The translations under genes were made by a program, and so were the position numbers. The notes beneath the pieces are model-generated. The model searched no databases. It was given only the letters and a program-made list of their open reading frames with translations, and had not been told where the DNA came from. Of a DNA stretch of 64,000 bases, positions 1 to 8,456 are shown piece by piece (positions within the stretch are counted from its first letter, which is position 1; each line of letters opens with the position of its first letter). This stretch comes from an uncultured Bacilli bacterium (lineage in GTDB: Bacteria > Bacillota_I > Bacilli_A > RF39 > UBA660): assembly GCA_934183165.1 (NCBI GenBank), contig CAKPRZ010000002.1, positions 1 through 64,000 of the forward strand. Direction: 5' to 3'.

Positions 1-35
1 GAACTCGCAATTTAATTATAATACATTTTCATTAA

Positions 36-76
36 AATAAAAAGACTATTAACAAATTTTACTTTGTCAACAGTCT
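36..76 (-). terminator. Rho-independent terminator after the YdcC-like lipoprotein gene
   Basis: On the minus strand, arms beginning AGACT and ending AGTCT form a long hairpin with one G-U pair, followed by TTTTTATTTT. A second smaller palindrome (AAATAAACAC/GTGTTTATTT, about 80-104) overlaps the stop codon of the same gene. Confidence 0.75.
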
Positions 77-98
77 GCAAAAATAAACACAAAAGTGT

Positions 99-1202
99 TT
101 ATTTTATGGTAGGAATTGCACTTATAGAACTGGCAATTTCTATAAGTTCAACTTGACTCATTGTTTCAGATACAATATAGTAATCTATTCCATTACTTGA
201 CCATGTAATAGAGTTGTCTGCTAAAGCTCCAATAGTATCAGTTAATAAGAATGGTTCCCCAAATGTTGGTATAACACTAAATTCATCAGATGTGGTTGAT
301 GTTTCTTCTACTAATAAGAATGGTTTTTCTCCATCAAAAGTTAATATTACCCTTTCGCCATTATTTTTTGAAACTCTTTCTTGCTCAGTTAATGATGTTC
401 CAGTTGGTATATAAAGTGGATAAATTATATCATCGATACTTCCTGTTGACTCACTTTTATCATCGGATTTTGCATTAGAATCATCATTAGTATTATTTGA
501 TTTTGTATTACTATTTGATGAATTTTTATTATCAGATAAATCATCATTTCCCTTAGAGCTATTGTTTGGATCTATCTGTTCTATAATAGAGTCTAAATCA
601 AAATAATTATCATTAAATGTACTATCAAAATCCAAACTATTAATTTTCATAATCATTTGTGGAATATTTTTATCATTCATAACTTCTACCATTTCTATTT
701 CCATATTTTTGTTAACGGTAATTTTTTGTTTTGATAGCTGATTATTATTTGGATAGTTTACTTTTGTATTGAAAATATATTTACCACCGTTTTCTTCGAA
801 GCTACGATTTTCATCCTTTTTTATATCATTTAATAAAGCATGTAATAAATATATTTGTGAATTGTTATTTGGCCATTCACTTTGAAATTTAAAACTTTTA
901 TTTAATGATGGTGTTACAACATACACACCTTCACTATTTTTCAAAATTATTTGTTCATGGTTATTAGATTTATTGATTAAGCTTACTCTGTAATTATCAT
1001 CTTTTTTATAATTTACACTAACATCGTATTTATAAGTATCATCATTATTAGTAATTTCTAAAATTCCTGATAACTTATAGCTATTTGCTTTTTCAATCTT
1101 TTTTTCCATTGCTTTGATTATATCTTTTTCACCACGTTTTCCGCATCCAACTAATGATACTAAAATTAAAAAAGCAAATAAAATTAAAACTTTTTTTCTC
1201 AT
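99..1202 (-). CDS. YdcC/LolA-like lipoprotein (outer-membrane-lipoprotein-carrier fold)
   Basis: This 367-aa protein has an N-terminal signal with lipobox LVGC (Cys20), so it should be lipidated and anchored on the outer face of the membrane. Residues about 25-210 match the Bacillus YdcC family of LolA-like proteins. The most diagnostic part is the FQSEWPNNNSQIYL segment near residues 106-119 and the KNSEGVYVVTPSLNKSF stretch before it. A Ser/Asn/Lys-rich linker (about 215-255) leads to a C-terminal domain (about 258-367, from IYPLYIPTG onward) that follows the same order in YdcC. The family's exact function is not settled; a lipid- or envelope-protein-handling role is inferred from the LolA fold. 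The start follows AGGTGA. It is transcribed alone, divergently from the DUF378 gene. Confidence 0.85.
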   Translation of the reverse strand: MRKKVLILFAFLILVSLVGCGKRGEKDIIKAMEKKIEKANSYKLSGILEITNNDDTYKYDVSVNYKKDDNYRVSLINKSNNHEQIILKNSEGVYVVTPSLNKSFKFQSEWPNNNSQIYLLHALLNDIKKDENRSFEENGGKYIFNTKVNYPNNNQLSKQKITVNKNMEIEMVEVMNDKNIPQMIMKINSLDFDSTFNDNYFDLDSIIEQIDPNNSSKGNDDLSDNKNSSNSNTKSNNTNDDSNAKSDDKSESTGSIDDIIYPLYIPTGTSLTEQERVSKNNGERVILTFDGEKPFLLVEETSTTSDEFSVIPTFGEPFLLTDTIGALADNSITWSSNGIDYYIVSETMSQVELIEIASSISAIPTIK

Positions 1203-1317
1203 TTTTCACCTCTTATAATTATTCTCAATTAATTATATGGTTATATTTTTTTTATATTCACGAATAAAAAAAGAATATTTGTTTATTATAATAGTGAATT
1301 ATAAAAGGAGGAATACG

Positions 1318-1509
1318 ATGAAAACACTACAAAGAATTGCATTAATATTAACTATTGTTGGTGCATTAAATTGGGGTCTTATTGGATTTTTCGATTTTAA
1401 TCTAGTTACCTCATTATTTGGTGACACTAATAATATTATACCTAGAATAATATATTCTATAATTGCTATTGCAGGTGTAATAAATATTGGTTTGTTTTTT
1501 GAAGATTAA
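1318..1509 (+). CDS. DUF378 small membrane protein
   Basis: This 63-aa protein has two hydrophobic segments separated by a short polar loop. The N-terminal pattern with LTIVGALNWGLIGFF is the hallmark of the DUF378 (YuzA-like) family. I chose the ATG at 1318 because AAAGGAGG lies just upstream. The longer reading frame from 1237 has no ribosome site and would add a non-family N-terminus. Function is unknown; it is a small integral membrane protein. A strong bidirectional terminator follows immediately. Confidence 0.85.
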   Translation: MKTLQRIALILTIVGALNWGLIGFFDFNLVTSLFGDTNNIIPRIIYSIIAIAGVINIGLFFED

Positions 1510-1541
1510 AAAGCCAGTCTAAAATTTAGACTGGTTTTTTA
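1508..1541. terminator. Bidirectional terminator between the DUF378 gene and cdaR
   Basis: A 10-bp perfect stem CCAGTCTAAA/TTTAGACTGG is flanked by A-runs on the left and a T-run on the right. It can therefore stop transcription of the two convergent genes from both sides. Confidence 0.85.
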
Positions 1542-2891
1542 TTATTCTTTACTAATTCTAACTTTGATTTTTTTAACTTTTGATTTATAAATTACACGGT
1601 TATCATTTCCAGTTACTTTAATTTCAACTTCACGATCACCCGGTGTTAAATCAGCTAAATCAATATAAGCATTAATTGATGATGCTTCAATATTTTTAAT
1701 AACACTACTACTTCCCTCTAGTATTACAGTAATACTACTATCTTCCTTGCTCAAAGCTTGTACTTTAAGTCCTGATGCTAAATTAACTGAATTAATTTTG
1801 ATTCCTGTTAATTCTTTACTAGTAATATTATCTAATTCCATATTAACAGTTATTTTATTAATACTCATCTGTCTAACACCAGATGGTTTTTTCAAATTAA
1901 CATTATATTTTTTATTTTCTTTGACTCCATTAATATCTATTTCTGCAACTACATTTTCTATATCTTCCAATGATCCTTCGTCACCATAGACAGTTACTGA
2001 TGTAGCACTTGGTGTTAATGACTTTATTGCCATGTTATCAAGTGTGCCTTTTGTTTCAACTTTAATTGGAACTGTTTTACTTGGAGAACTTATTTTGATT
2101 GTTGCTTCTACTTTTTGAGGAACAATTTCAACATCAAGAACTTTTCCATCTTTATCATACGCAACAAGCGGAACATCTTTCATAGTTACACTACCAACTT
2201 TAGGATTGTTCAAATTTTCAACATCAATTAAAGCCTTAACAGAGGCAACTTTTTCCAATTTATATTCAGCACCTTTAATGATCACATTATCTCTGCTTAA
2301 AGTAACTCCTTCGATATTTAATTTAGTATCTAATTTATCTTTATGAATAATGTCATAAGTCAATTCTCTATTTGCAGACATTTTTTCATAAACTACAACA
2401 GTTACAATAGATGGATCAAGTTTATATTCAACTGATGATACTGATTGTTTATATCTTGCAGTTACTTGATGTGTTCCTGCTTTTAAATCTTGTAAATCAA
2501 GAACAACTTCATCAGCCGGATATTGTTTAGCTAAATATACATCCCACTTTCTACCAATTAAAGTCACATCAGCAGTTTTAGGAACTCCTTCAACAACATA
2601 TAATTCTTGATTATAGATAGCTCTTACTGGTTGTCCATATAAAACTTCAGCTGAATTATCTATTAAAGTTGTTGTTTTTTGATCAACTGCATAAAAGATA
2701 GAAAAAGCAGCAATTAATGAAATTATAAGTAATGATTGTTTATTATTTAAAAACTTCTCTATTCCTTTATTATTACCTTTTGAAATATTGCTAAAACTCA
2801 TTATAAATTTTGTAATAGGATTAATTATGCATCGATCAAATAAGTTAAAAATAGACTTAAAAATATTTTTATTATTACTTGTCTTCTTCAT
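1542..2891 (-). CDS. cdaR: CdaR (YbbR-domain) regulator of diadenylate cyclase
   Basis: This 449-aa protein has one N-terminal membrane segment (about residues 52-68) followed by an extracytoplasmic region of repeated YbbR domains. The repeats are visible as recurring phrases such as VPVEVxTKG-like and NVxVxGxxxxL. CdaR binds and modulates CdaA, the c-di-AMP synthase. The gene overlaps the 3' end of cdaA by 17 nt, so the two are translationally coupled. In many Firmicutes glmM follows cdaR, but here cdaR is the last gene of the unit and ends at a bidirectional terminator. Confidence 0.9.
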   Translation of the reverse strand: MKKTSNNKNIFKSIFNLFDRCIINPITKFIMSFSNISKGNNKGIEKFLNNKQSLLIISLIAAFSIFYAVDQKTTTLIDNSAEVLYGQPVRAIYNQELYVVEGVPKTADVTLIGRKWDVYLAKQYPADEVVLDLQDLKAGTHQVTARYKQSVSSVEYKLDPSIVTVVVYEKMSANRELTYDIIHKDKLDTKLNIEGVTLSRDNVIIKGAEYKLEKVASVKALIDVENLNNPKVGSVTMKDVPLVAYDKDGKVLDVEIVPQKVEATIKISSPSKTVPIKVETKGTLDNMAIKSLTPSATSVTVYGDEGSLEDIENVVAEIDINGVKENKKYNVNLKKPSGVRQMSINKITVNMELDNITSKELTGIKINSVNLASGLKVQALSKEDSSITVILEGSSSVIKNIEASSINAYIDLADLTPGDREVEIKVTGNDNRVIYKSKVKKIKVRISKE

Positions 2892-3690
2892 ATCTTTCTT
2901 CCTCTTCTATTTCTTCAATATCTTGTTTAGGTCTTAACTCGTCTATTAGCATCATTCTAATGTCATCTAGTGTTAAGTTATAGAACAATTCTCCTTTGAC
3001 TGCAATAGAAAATCTTCCTGTTTCTTCTGACACAACTAGTGCAATACAATCTGTTTCTTCAGCTATACCAAGTGCAGCTCTGTGTCTTGTACCTAATCTT
3101 CTATTAGACTTCATGTTATTACTAGTAGGAAATACTGCTCCCGCACAACTTATTTTATCTCCTTGAATAATTACTCCACCATCATGAAGTGGATTATTAG
3201 GGAAAAATAATGAAATCAACAATTCACTAGAAATATCCCCATATATTTTCTTTGCTTTCTCTATATAATCTCTTAGACTTACATCTCTTTCAATAACAAT
3301 TAAAGCTCCAATTCTAGACTTCCTTAAATAATCCATTGCTTGAATTATTTCATACACTAATCTTTCTCTTTCATCAACAGTCAACACTTTATGTCTTCCA
3401 AGCAATTGACTTCTTCCAAGTTGTTCCAACACTGTTCTAATTTCTGGCTGAAAGACAATAATTATTGCTAATGGTCCCCACATAATTATATATTCTAGTA
3501 ACAAGCCTATTGTAACAAAATTGAAAATATCACTAACTATTTTTAAAATAGCAATTATAACAACACCTTTAAATATTAGTGTTAGTTTTACATTGTTTCT
3601 TATATTCTTTAAAATATAGTAAAAAACCCACCATACTAGTAAAATATCAATTATTTTATTCACAATTGATAAAACACTTTCTAAATTCAT
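2875..3690 (-). CDS. cdaA: Membrane diadenylate cyclase CdaA (DacA)
   Basis: CdaA makes cyclic di-AMP from two ATP, a second messenger for potassium, osmolyte and cell-wall homeostasis. This 271-aa protein has three N-terminal membrane helices (residues about 10-80) and a DAC domain. The RHR motif is present (GTRHRAALG, Arg202-Arg204). The usual DGA motif reads DGG here (Asp170-Gly172, LHDGGVI). That keeps the metal-binding Asp but changes the third position. The C-terminus is acidic and Glu-rich. The start is preceded by GGAGGA. A 44-aa membrane ORF and murD lie upstream on the same strand. Confidence 0.93.
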   Translation of the reverse strand: MNLESVLSIVNKIIDILLVWWVFYYILKNIRNNVKLTLIFKGVVIIAILKIVSDIFNFVTIGLLLEYIIMWGPLAIIIVFQPEIRTVLEQLGRSQLLGRHKVLTVDERERLVYEIIQAMDYLRKSRIGALIVIERDVSLRDYIEKAKKIYGDISSELLISLFFPNNPLHDGGVIIQGDKISCAGAVFPTSNNMKSNRRLGTRHRAALGIAEETDCIALVVSEETGRFSIAVKGELFYNLTLDDIRMMLIDELRPKQDIEEIEEEERYEEDK

Positions 3691-3704
3691 TTCTTCCTCC
3701 GATT

Positions 3705-3839
3705 TTATTTATTTTTCTTTTCTTTTTTCTCCCCTAAATAACCAATTATAGCAAAAATAAATACTATATTCATTGCTACATATATGTAATAATAGATTCC
3801 TGATAAAGTATCTCTAAAAAATTCTATAAATTTTATCAT
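3705..3839 (-). CDS. Small single-pass membrane protein upstream of cdaA (44 aa)
   Basis: This reading frame is short but looks real. It has ATG at 3839, GAGGGATGAT as ribosome site, one hydrophobic helix (about residues 15-35, YYYIYVAMNIVFIFAIIGYL), and a lysine-rich tail ending EKKEKKNK that predicts a cytoplasmic C-terminus. It ends only 14 nt before the cdaA start codon and lies 48 nt after murD. I do not recognise a family. Its position suggests a role with the CdaA/CdaR membrane complex, but that is inference. Confidence 0.6.
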   Translation of the reverse strand: MIKFIEFFRDTLSGIYYYIYVAMNIVFIFAIIGYLGEKKEKKNK

Positions 3840-3887
3840 ATCATCCCTCTATTCTTTTTAAATGATATCATAATTATTTATATTTTT

Positions 3888-5228
3888 CTATCTTTTATTA
3901 GAATATTCTTTAACAATTTTTTTGAATTCTTCTCCTCGTTCTTCAAAACAATTGTATTGATCCCAGGAAGCACAAGCTGGACTTAATAATATTGTATCTC
4001 CTTTACTTGATACTTCAATAGCATATTCGGTAGCTTCTTTTAATGTTTCAAAGATTTTACAATCAATGTTATTTTTTTCAGCAAAAGACTTAATACGTTC
4101 CTTAGTTTGACCAAAAGATACAATGTTTTTTACATGTTTTAAGTCATCTTTTAAATCATCAAAAGAATGTCCTCTATCTAATCCACCTAAAAGCAAAATA
4201 ATGGGTGAATTAAATGAATTAAGCGCTATCTCTGTTGATTTTACGTTTGTTGCTTTAGAATCGTTATAAAAATCACGTCCATTAATACTTCCAACAAACT
4301 CTAGACGATGCTCTACCCCAGCAAAAGTTGAAACAACTTTTTTGATTGTATCGTTGGATATTCCTAATTCCTTTGTAGCTACTATAGCGCACATTACATT
4401 TTCATAGTTATGAAGACCTTTTATTTTTATATCAGACAAATCAACGATTTTTTCTTTGTTATAGTATATAGAATTATCTTTTATACATATATCTGCTTGC
4501 TCTGTACTAGAAAAATATATCTTTTTTGACCTAATATCTTTTGTTTTTTCATACTCATCTTTATTAGATTTATTTATCACTGCAACATGACTATCATCAT
4601 GATTCATAAATATTTTTAATTTATGATTTATATAATTTTCATAATCACCAAAGAAATCAATATGAACTGGTGTTAAATTTGTTAAAATACTAACGTTAGG
4701 ATTAAAGTCATGTAAATCATGTAATTGTTGAGCTGATATTTCTATCACTAATATATCATTGTCTTTTATATCACTAACCATTTTAGAAAGTGGTAATCCT
4801 ATATTTCCAGCAAGATGAACATTTTTTCCCATTGCTTTTAAAAATTCATAACATAATGTCGTTGTAGTCGTTTTTCCATTTGATCCAGTAATTGCTATAA
4901 TATAGCAATTTTTTGGTAAAAAATGATATGCTACTTCAACTTCATTAACAACTTTTATATTAAGTTCTTCTGCTTTTTTAATTAATGGGTGATCATATCT
5001 AATTCCAGGATTTTTTACGACAAAATCATAAGAATTATCTAGTAAATCAACAGGATTATCACTTTTTAAAAAAGTTACTCCTAATTTTTCTAATTCACTA
5101 ATATGATTAACATCCTGATCTTTTTGATCAGTAATTAAAATTTCATTATTATGATGACTCAATAGTTTAGAAACCTCATATCCGCTTCTAGCCATCCCAA
5201 GCACAAATATTTTTTTATTTTCAAACAT
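3888..5228 (-). CDS. murD: UDP-N-acetylmuramoyl-L-alanine--D-glutamate ligase
   Basis: MurD adds D-glutamate to UDP-MurNAc-L-Ala in the cytoplasmic steps of peptidoglycan synthesis. This 446-aa protein shows the N-terminal nucleotide-binding FVLGMARSGYEV, the ATP-loop ITGSNGKTTTT near residue 113, the EISAQQL segment, and GVEHRLEFV with NDSKATN further on, all typical of the Mur ligases. I chose the ATG at 5228 because GGAGGT lies 5 nt upstream; the frame opens 27 nt earlier without a ribosome site. The length is normal. It shows that the organism has a cell wall and is separate from any large mur/dcw cluster. Confidence 0.95.
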   Translation of the reverse strand: MFENKKIFVLGMARSGYEVSKLLSHHNNEILITDQKDQDVNHISELEKLGVTFLKSDNPVDLLDNSYDFVVKNPGIRYDHPLIKKAEELNIKVVNEVEVAYHFLPKNCYIIAITGSNGKTTTTTLCYEFLKAMGKNVHLAGNIGLPLSKMVSDIKDNDILVIEISAQQLHDLHDFNPNVSILTNLTPVHIDFFGDYENYINHKLKIFMNHDDSHVAVINKSNKDEYEKTKDIRSKKIYFSSTEQADICIKDNSIYYNKEKIVDLSDIKIKGLHNYENVMCAIVATKELGISNDTIKKVVSTFAGVEHRLEFVGSINGRDFYNDSKATNVKSTEIALNSFNSPIILLLGGLDRGHSFDDLKDDLKHVKNIVSFGQTKERIKSFAEKNNIDCKIFETLKEATEYAIEVSSKGDTILLSPACASWDQYNCFEERGEEFKKIVKEYSNKR

Positions 5229-5361
5229 AAATAACCTCCAATTTATTATATGCATATATTTAATTATTTTAATTTAATAGCTTCACATATATAATTATAC
5301 ACCTTTTTGGTGCAATATTTAAACCTATTTTTGACAAATAAAAAATATTGAATATTCAATA

Positions 5362-5865
5362 TTATTTATTATTTTCATTTATATATTTAATTATCTTATT
5401 TTGATTATTAATTATTTTATCCATCTTGTCATGTAACTCTTCCAAAATCAGTTCGCTTTTCAAATCGGTTTTATAATCATTTTGACTTCTCATACTATCT
5501 TTTTTTGCTGCTCTGTTCTGGCTCATCATAATAATAGGTGCTTGAAGAGCAGCAACACACGATAAAACCAAATTCAATAAAATAAATGGATATGGATCAA
5601 CATTGGTAAACACATATAAATTAAGCAAGATCCATAGTATTAAAAACAAAGTAAATCCTATTATAAATCCCCAACTTCCAGCTACTTCAGTTAATTTATC
5701 AGCAAATTTATCTCCTGCCTTTTTTGTTTCCTTATCTTGCTTATCAACATCAACAGCAATTGGTTGATCAACCAACAAGTCAATTAATTGCTCTTCATCT
5801 TCAACTTCTAAATTTTTATTTAAAAGCATTTTAACTATTTCTTTTTTTGTTTTTCTTTTTTCCAT
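5362..5865 (-). CDS. DUF1003 family membrane protein
   Basis: This 167-aa protein has two central membrane helices (about residues 70-88 and 98-115) separated by a short loop with NVDPYPFILLNLVLS, then APIIMMSQNRAAKKD. This arrangement is characteristic of DUF1003 proteins. The C-terminus is a charged helix likely to form a coiled coil. The start at 5865 follows GGTGAT, a ribosome site used repeatedly in this genome. Function of the family is not known. It is monocistronic, with an AT-rich 130-nt gap to murD in which I see nothing. Confidence 0.8.
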   Translation of the reverse strand: MEKRKTKKEIVKMLLNKNLEVEDEEQLIDLLVDQPIAVDVDKQDKETKKAGDKFADKLTEVAGSWGFIIGFTLFLILWILLNLYVFTNVDPYPFILLNLVLSCVAALQAPIIMMSQNRAAKKDSMRSQNDYKTDLKSELILEELHDKMDKIINNQNKIIKYINENNK

Positions 5866-5984
5866 ATTATCACCTATAAAAATAATACTACTTATTAATT
5901 TCAAAGTAAATAATTATACTTATAATTTGATTTTTCAACATATTATTGTATAATAAAAATGTTAACTAAGGTTGGGTGATTATA

Positions 5985-6350
5985 GTGCTAATTAGAAAAA
6001 TGTACAATTTAGAAAAATCCGTTATTTCTCATGAATTGGATAGTAAAAACATAGACACAATTCAGTACACAATAGATGAGTTAAACTATATAAAAAGTGC
6101 TATTGCTATTCCATATAATGAAATGATAGAGTATATAAATTATTATTATAGATATCCCATGGATGAAGAGACAGAAACATTCTTTATTTCGGATTTAAGT
6201 AAAAATTATGATTTACAATCTAAATTAGTTGTTAAAAGATTCCATAGTGTTGAACGTTTATGTAAATCAAAACGCTTTGGAAAAAAATTAAAACAACTTT
6301 ACAATGATGATAATAAAAAATATATAAAAAAACCTTATCATAATAATTGA
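5985..6350 (+). CDS. Hypothetical helical protein (121 aa)
   Basis: I do not recognise this protein. It is soluble, rich in Tyr, Asn, Lys and Ile, predicted mostly helical, and ends in a basic tail. I prefer the GTG at 5985 because GGGTGATT sits just before it; a GTG at 5976 lies inside that ribosome site. The next gene starts 25 nt downstream on the same strand behind its own GAAAGGAG, so the two are probably co-transcribed with the 2H-phosphoesterase-like gene. Confidence 0.55.
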   Translation: MLIRKMYNLEKSVISHELDSKNIDTIQYTIDELNYIKSAIAIPYNEMIEYINYYYRYPMDEETETFFISDLSKNYDLQSKLVVKRFHSVERLCKSKRFGKKLKQLYNDDNKKYIKKPYHNN

Positions 6351-6375
6351 TATTTAAAAAGAAAGGAGAAAAAAT

Positions 6376-6822
6376 ATGTTAAAATATGAGGGACTGTTCT
6401 TTGAAGATGATATGTTTAATCTTATAAAAACTTTAGAAGAAAACAAATTAGACGTAATTAATGATATATTACATTGTACATTTAAATACCATCCAAACTC
6501 TAATGAAATTTTTAATGATATTGTAGGTAAATCTTTTGACATTTATCTTATAGGATATGGTAGTAATAGTCAAAATAGCGGTTTTGAAATATTGCTTCCT
6601 GAAGAATTAAAAAAGTATTATATAAATTATGATGAAAAAAATCCTACAATTTTGAAAACACCTCATATTACAGCTTCGATTGCTAAAGGAGCTAAGGCTG
6701 TAAATACAAAGGATCTTGATTTCAAACCATTAAAAAAGCCAATTAAATTAACTGGAAAGTTTGGATATTGGATAGAGGATGAAATGCAAGAATATTTATC
6801 GTATAATCCTTATTATGATTAA
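6376..6822 (+). CDS. Putative 2H-phosphoesterase-like protein
   Basis: This 148-aa protein carries two His-x-Thr-x motifs, HCTF at residues 33-36 and HITA at 97-100. They are 64 residues apart, and each follows a hydrophobic strand. This is the signature of the 2H phosphoesterase superfamily (LigT, CPDase and the tRNA-ligase phosphodiesterase domain), whose members open or hydrolyse cyclic 2',3'-phosphates or related bonds in RNA and nucleotides. The assignment rests on motif pattern and length only, and no close family is recognised. A strong GAAAGGAG precedes the ATG. A terminator hairpin follows, so it is the last gene of a two-gene unit. Confidence 0.55.
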   Translation: MLKYEGLFFEDDMFNLIKTLEENKLDVINDILHCTFKYHPNSNEIFNDIVGKSFDIYLIGYGSNSQNSGFEILLPEELKKYYINYDEKNPTILKTPHITASIAKGAKAVNTKDLDFKPLKKPIKLTGKFGYWIEDEMQEYLSYNPYYD

Positions 6823-6852
6823 TTAAAATTGTGAAATATACTAATTAAAGCC

Positions 6853-6896
6853 AAAAAATAGTGTCACTTTATTTATAGGTGACACTATTTGTTTTA
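6853..6896. terminator. Bidirectional terminator
   Basis: A 12-bp perfect stem AAATAGTGTCAC/GTGACACTATTT with an 11-nt AT loop lies between two convergent genes. A-rich and T-rich flanks lie on the two sides. Confidence 0.85.
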
Positions 6897-6909
6897 AAAA
6901 GATATAAAA

Positions 6910-7686
6910 TTAAATTTGATTATTTTGTTGACTATTTTGTGAACTGTTTTCATTTTGCTTATAATAATCAGTAGGTAAATTACCTGAAATTCGGTTTATC
7001 TCAAAATCAATAAAATAATTTTCAGGATTATTCTCATCTATTACTAAGTCTACCATTCCATCTGCATCAGCCATTTTCTTATCATGTCTAGGATCACCAT
7101 ATAATACTACAGTTGCTCCAGATGGTAAAGTATAATTAACAACAGGCATTTGAATTGGAACATTGTTTACAGCCATGCTAGTGTTTTCTAAATGATATGG
7201 TAAATTTTTGACAAGTTTCCCTTTTTTATTCAATTCATTAATTGCCTTGATTCTTTTGATAACCTTAGTTATATTAATAACTGCTACTACGATAAATATC
7301 AAAGGCAATATTGTAAATAGCAATGGAACAATATTATTAGACTTTGAATACTCTGTCATACACACTGTTGGATCTTTTGAATTGTAATATACTTTCTTAT
7401 TTGCGCTTCCAGGGTTACTATTACTTGAAATATTAGAAGAACACATATAATTATTTCCTTCAACTGTATAATAATATATTGGAGAGTATACCAAGTCTCC
7501 TTCACTACCACGATGAGCATTAACTTCTACCCTACTAGATAAAACTTCAGAATCCATACTTTTTAGTTTTGAATAATTAGATACTGAAATTCCTACTAAA
7601 AGGACTAAGAAAAACAAACCAGCAATTAAAAATATAAAGTTAAAACCTATCCCTTTCTTAACATTCTTAGTATTAATATCATACAT
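6910..7686 (-). CDS. DUF3592-like two-helix membrane protein
   Basis: This 258-aa protein has a hydrophobic helix near residues 14-36 and another near 122-143. Between them is an extracytoplasmic domain with YSPIYYYTVEGNNYMC and a later VYYNSKDP phrase. That phrase (y.p..p....) and the two-helix layout are typical of DUF3592 proteins. After the second helix there is a cytoplasmic domain and a Gln/Asn-rich tail. Function is unknown. AAGGAAGTG precedes the start. It is transcribed alone. Confidence 0.6.
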   Translation of the reverse strand: MYDINTKNVKKGIGFNFIFLIAGLFFLVLLVGISVSNYSKLKSMDSEVLSSRVEVNAHRGSEGDLVYSPIYYYTVEGNNYMCSSNISSNSNPGSANKKVYYNSKDPTVCMTEYSKSNNIVPLLFTILPLIFIVVAVINITKVIKRIKAINELNKKGKLVKNLPYHLENTSMAVNNVPIQMPVVNYTLPSGATVVLYGDPRHDKKMADADGMVDLVIDENNPENYFIDFEINRISGNLPTDYYKQNENSSQNSQQNNQI

Positions 7687-7768
7687 AAAATCACTTCCTT
7701 ATTATATAACCAATTATACTACTTGTTTTTAATAATGTCATTATATAATCAAAATTAGTATACACCGG

Positions 7769-7843
7769 TTGACACACAGCTTTTTCTTTTGATATGACAT
7801 ATATCACTCAAATTTTAATTAATTATCATCATTAGTGTGTCAA
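7769..7843. repeat. Perfect 9-bp inverted repeat TTGACACAC / GTGTGTCAA
   Basis: The two arms lie at 7769-7777 and 7835-7843, 57 nt apart, in the intergenic region between two divergent genes. Each arm contains a TTGACA, so they could be divergent -35 boxes or an operator pair. I see no convincing -10 at the right distance from either arm. Confidence 0.5.
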
Positions 7844-7878
7844 ATTTTATATAAAAACGGGAAAATCATACAAATATA

Positions 7879-7887
7879 TGATAAAAT
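7879..7887 (+). promoter_or_regulatory. Extended -10 promoter of the lipoprotein gene at 7931
   Basis: TG-A-TAAAAT fits the extended -10 consensus. It lies about 25 nt before the ribosome site GGAGGTGA. No clear -35 is needed for this promoter class. Confidence 0.5.
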
Positions 7888-7930
7888 AAATATAGAAAAA
7901 TAGATAATAGAAGGAGGTGAATACAATAAT

Positions 7931-8377
7931 ATGAAAAAACTAATTAGAATGTTATCTGTTATTTTCATATTAACTTTAACTTTAACTGGATGCACTACAT
8001 CAAAATCATTCATTTATAAAGTCCAAACGGGGGACTCTGTGGAAGTGAAATTAGATACATCAAATGGATATAATCTATCCTCTGATTTACCATTTACTAT
8101 ATCAAAAGATAATACAAAATTAAGTCAGGGAACCTTTATAACTATGGATGGGTACAATCAATATATAGAACTTGTTAATAATGACACCAATTCCAAAATA
8201 ATAGATAGTGGAAATAAGAATGGAATCACTTATACATTCTACACTTATAATAATTCTGAATTTAATTATGTAATTAAAATTAATAATTCCAATACAGGAA
8301 TATTATTAGGAAATCCTAATTCACAAAAAGAAGCAAAAGAAATATTTGAGAGATTAACTTTTAGTTTAGAAAAATAA
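7931..8377 (+). CDS. Small lipoprotein of unknown function
   Basis: This 148-aa protein has a signal peptide with lipobox LTGC (Cys21), so it should be attached to the outer face of the membrane. The remainder is beta-rich and Asn/Ser-rich with alternating hydrophobic residues, which suggests a small beta-sandwich. I do not recognise a family. GGAGGTGA lies about 10 nt before the ATG. The following small gene is 79 nt downstream with its own possible extended -10. Confidence 0.7.
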   Translation: MKKLIRMLSVIFILTLTLTGCTTSKSFIYKVQTGDSVEVKLDTSNGYNLSSDLPFTISKDNTKLSQGTFITMDGYNQYIELVNNDTNSKIIDSGNKNGITYTFYTYNNSEFNYVIKINNSNTGILLGNPNSQKEAKEIFERLTFSLEK

Positions 8378-8456
8378 TAATTGTTAATATCTACATTTTG
8401 TTTAAGGAAATTTAAATAAAAACATCATATGATAATATCAAATTAATGGAGAAGTT

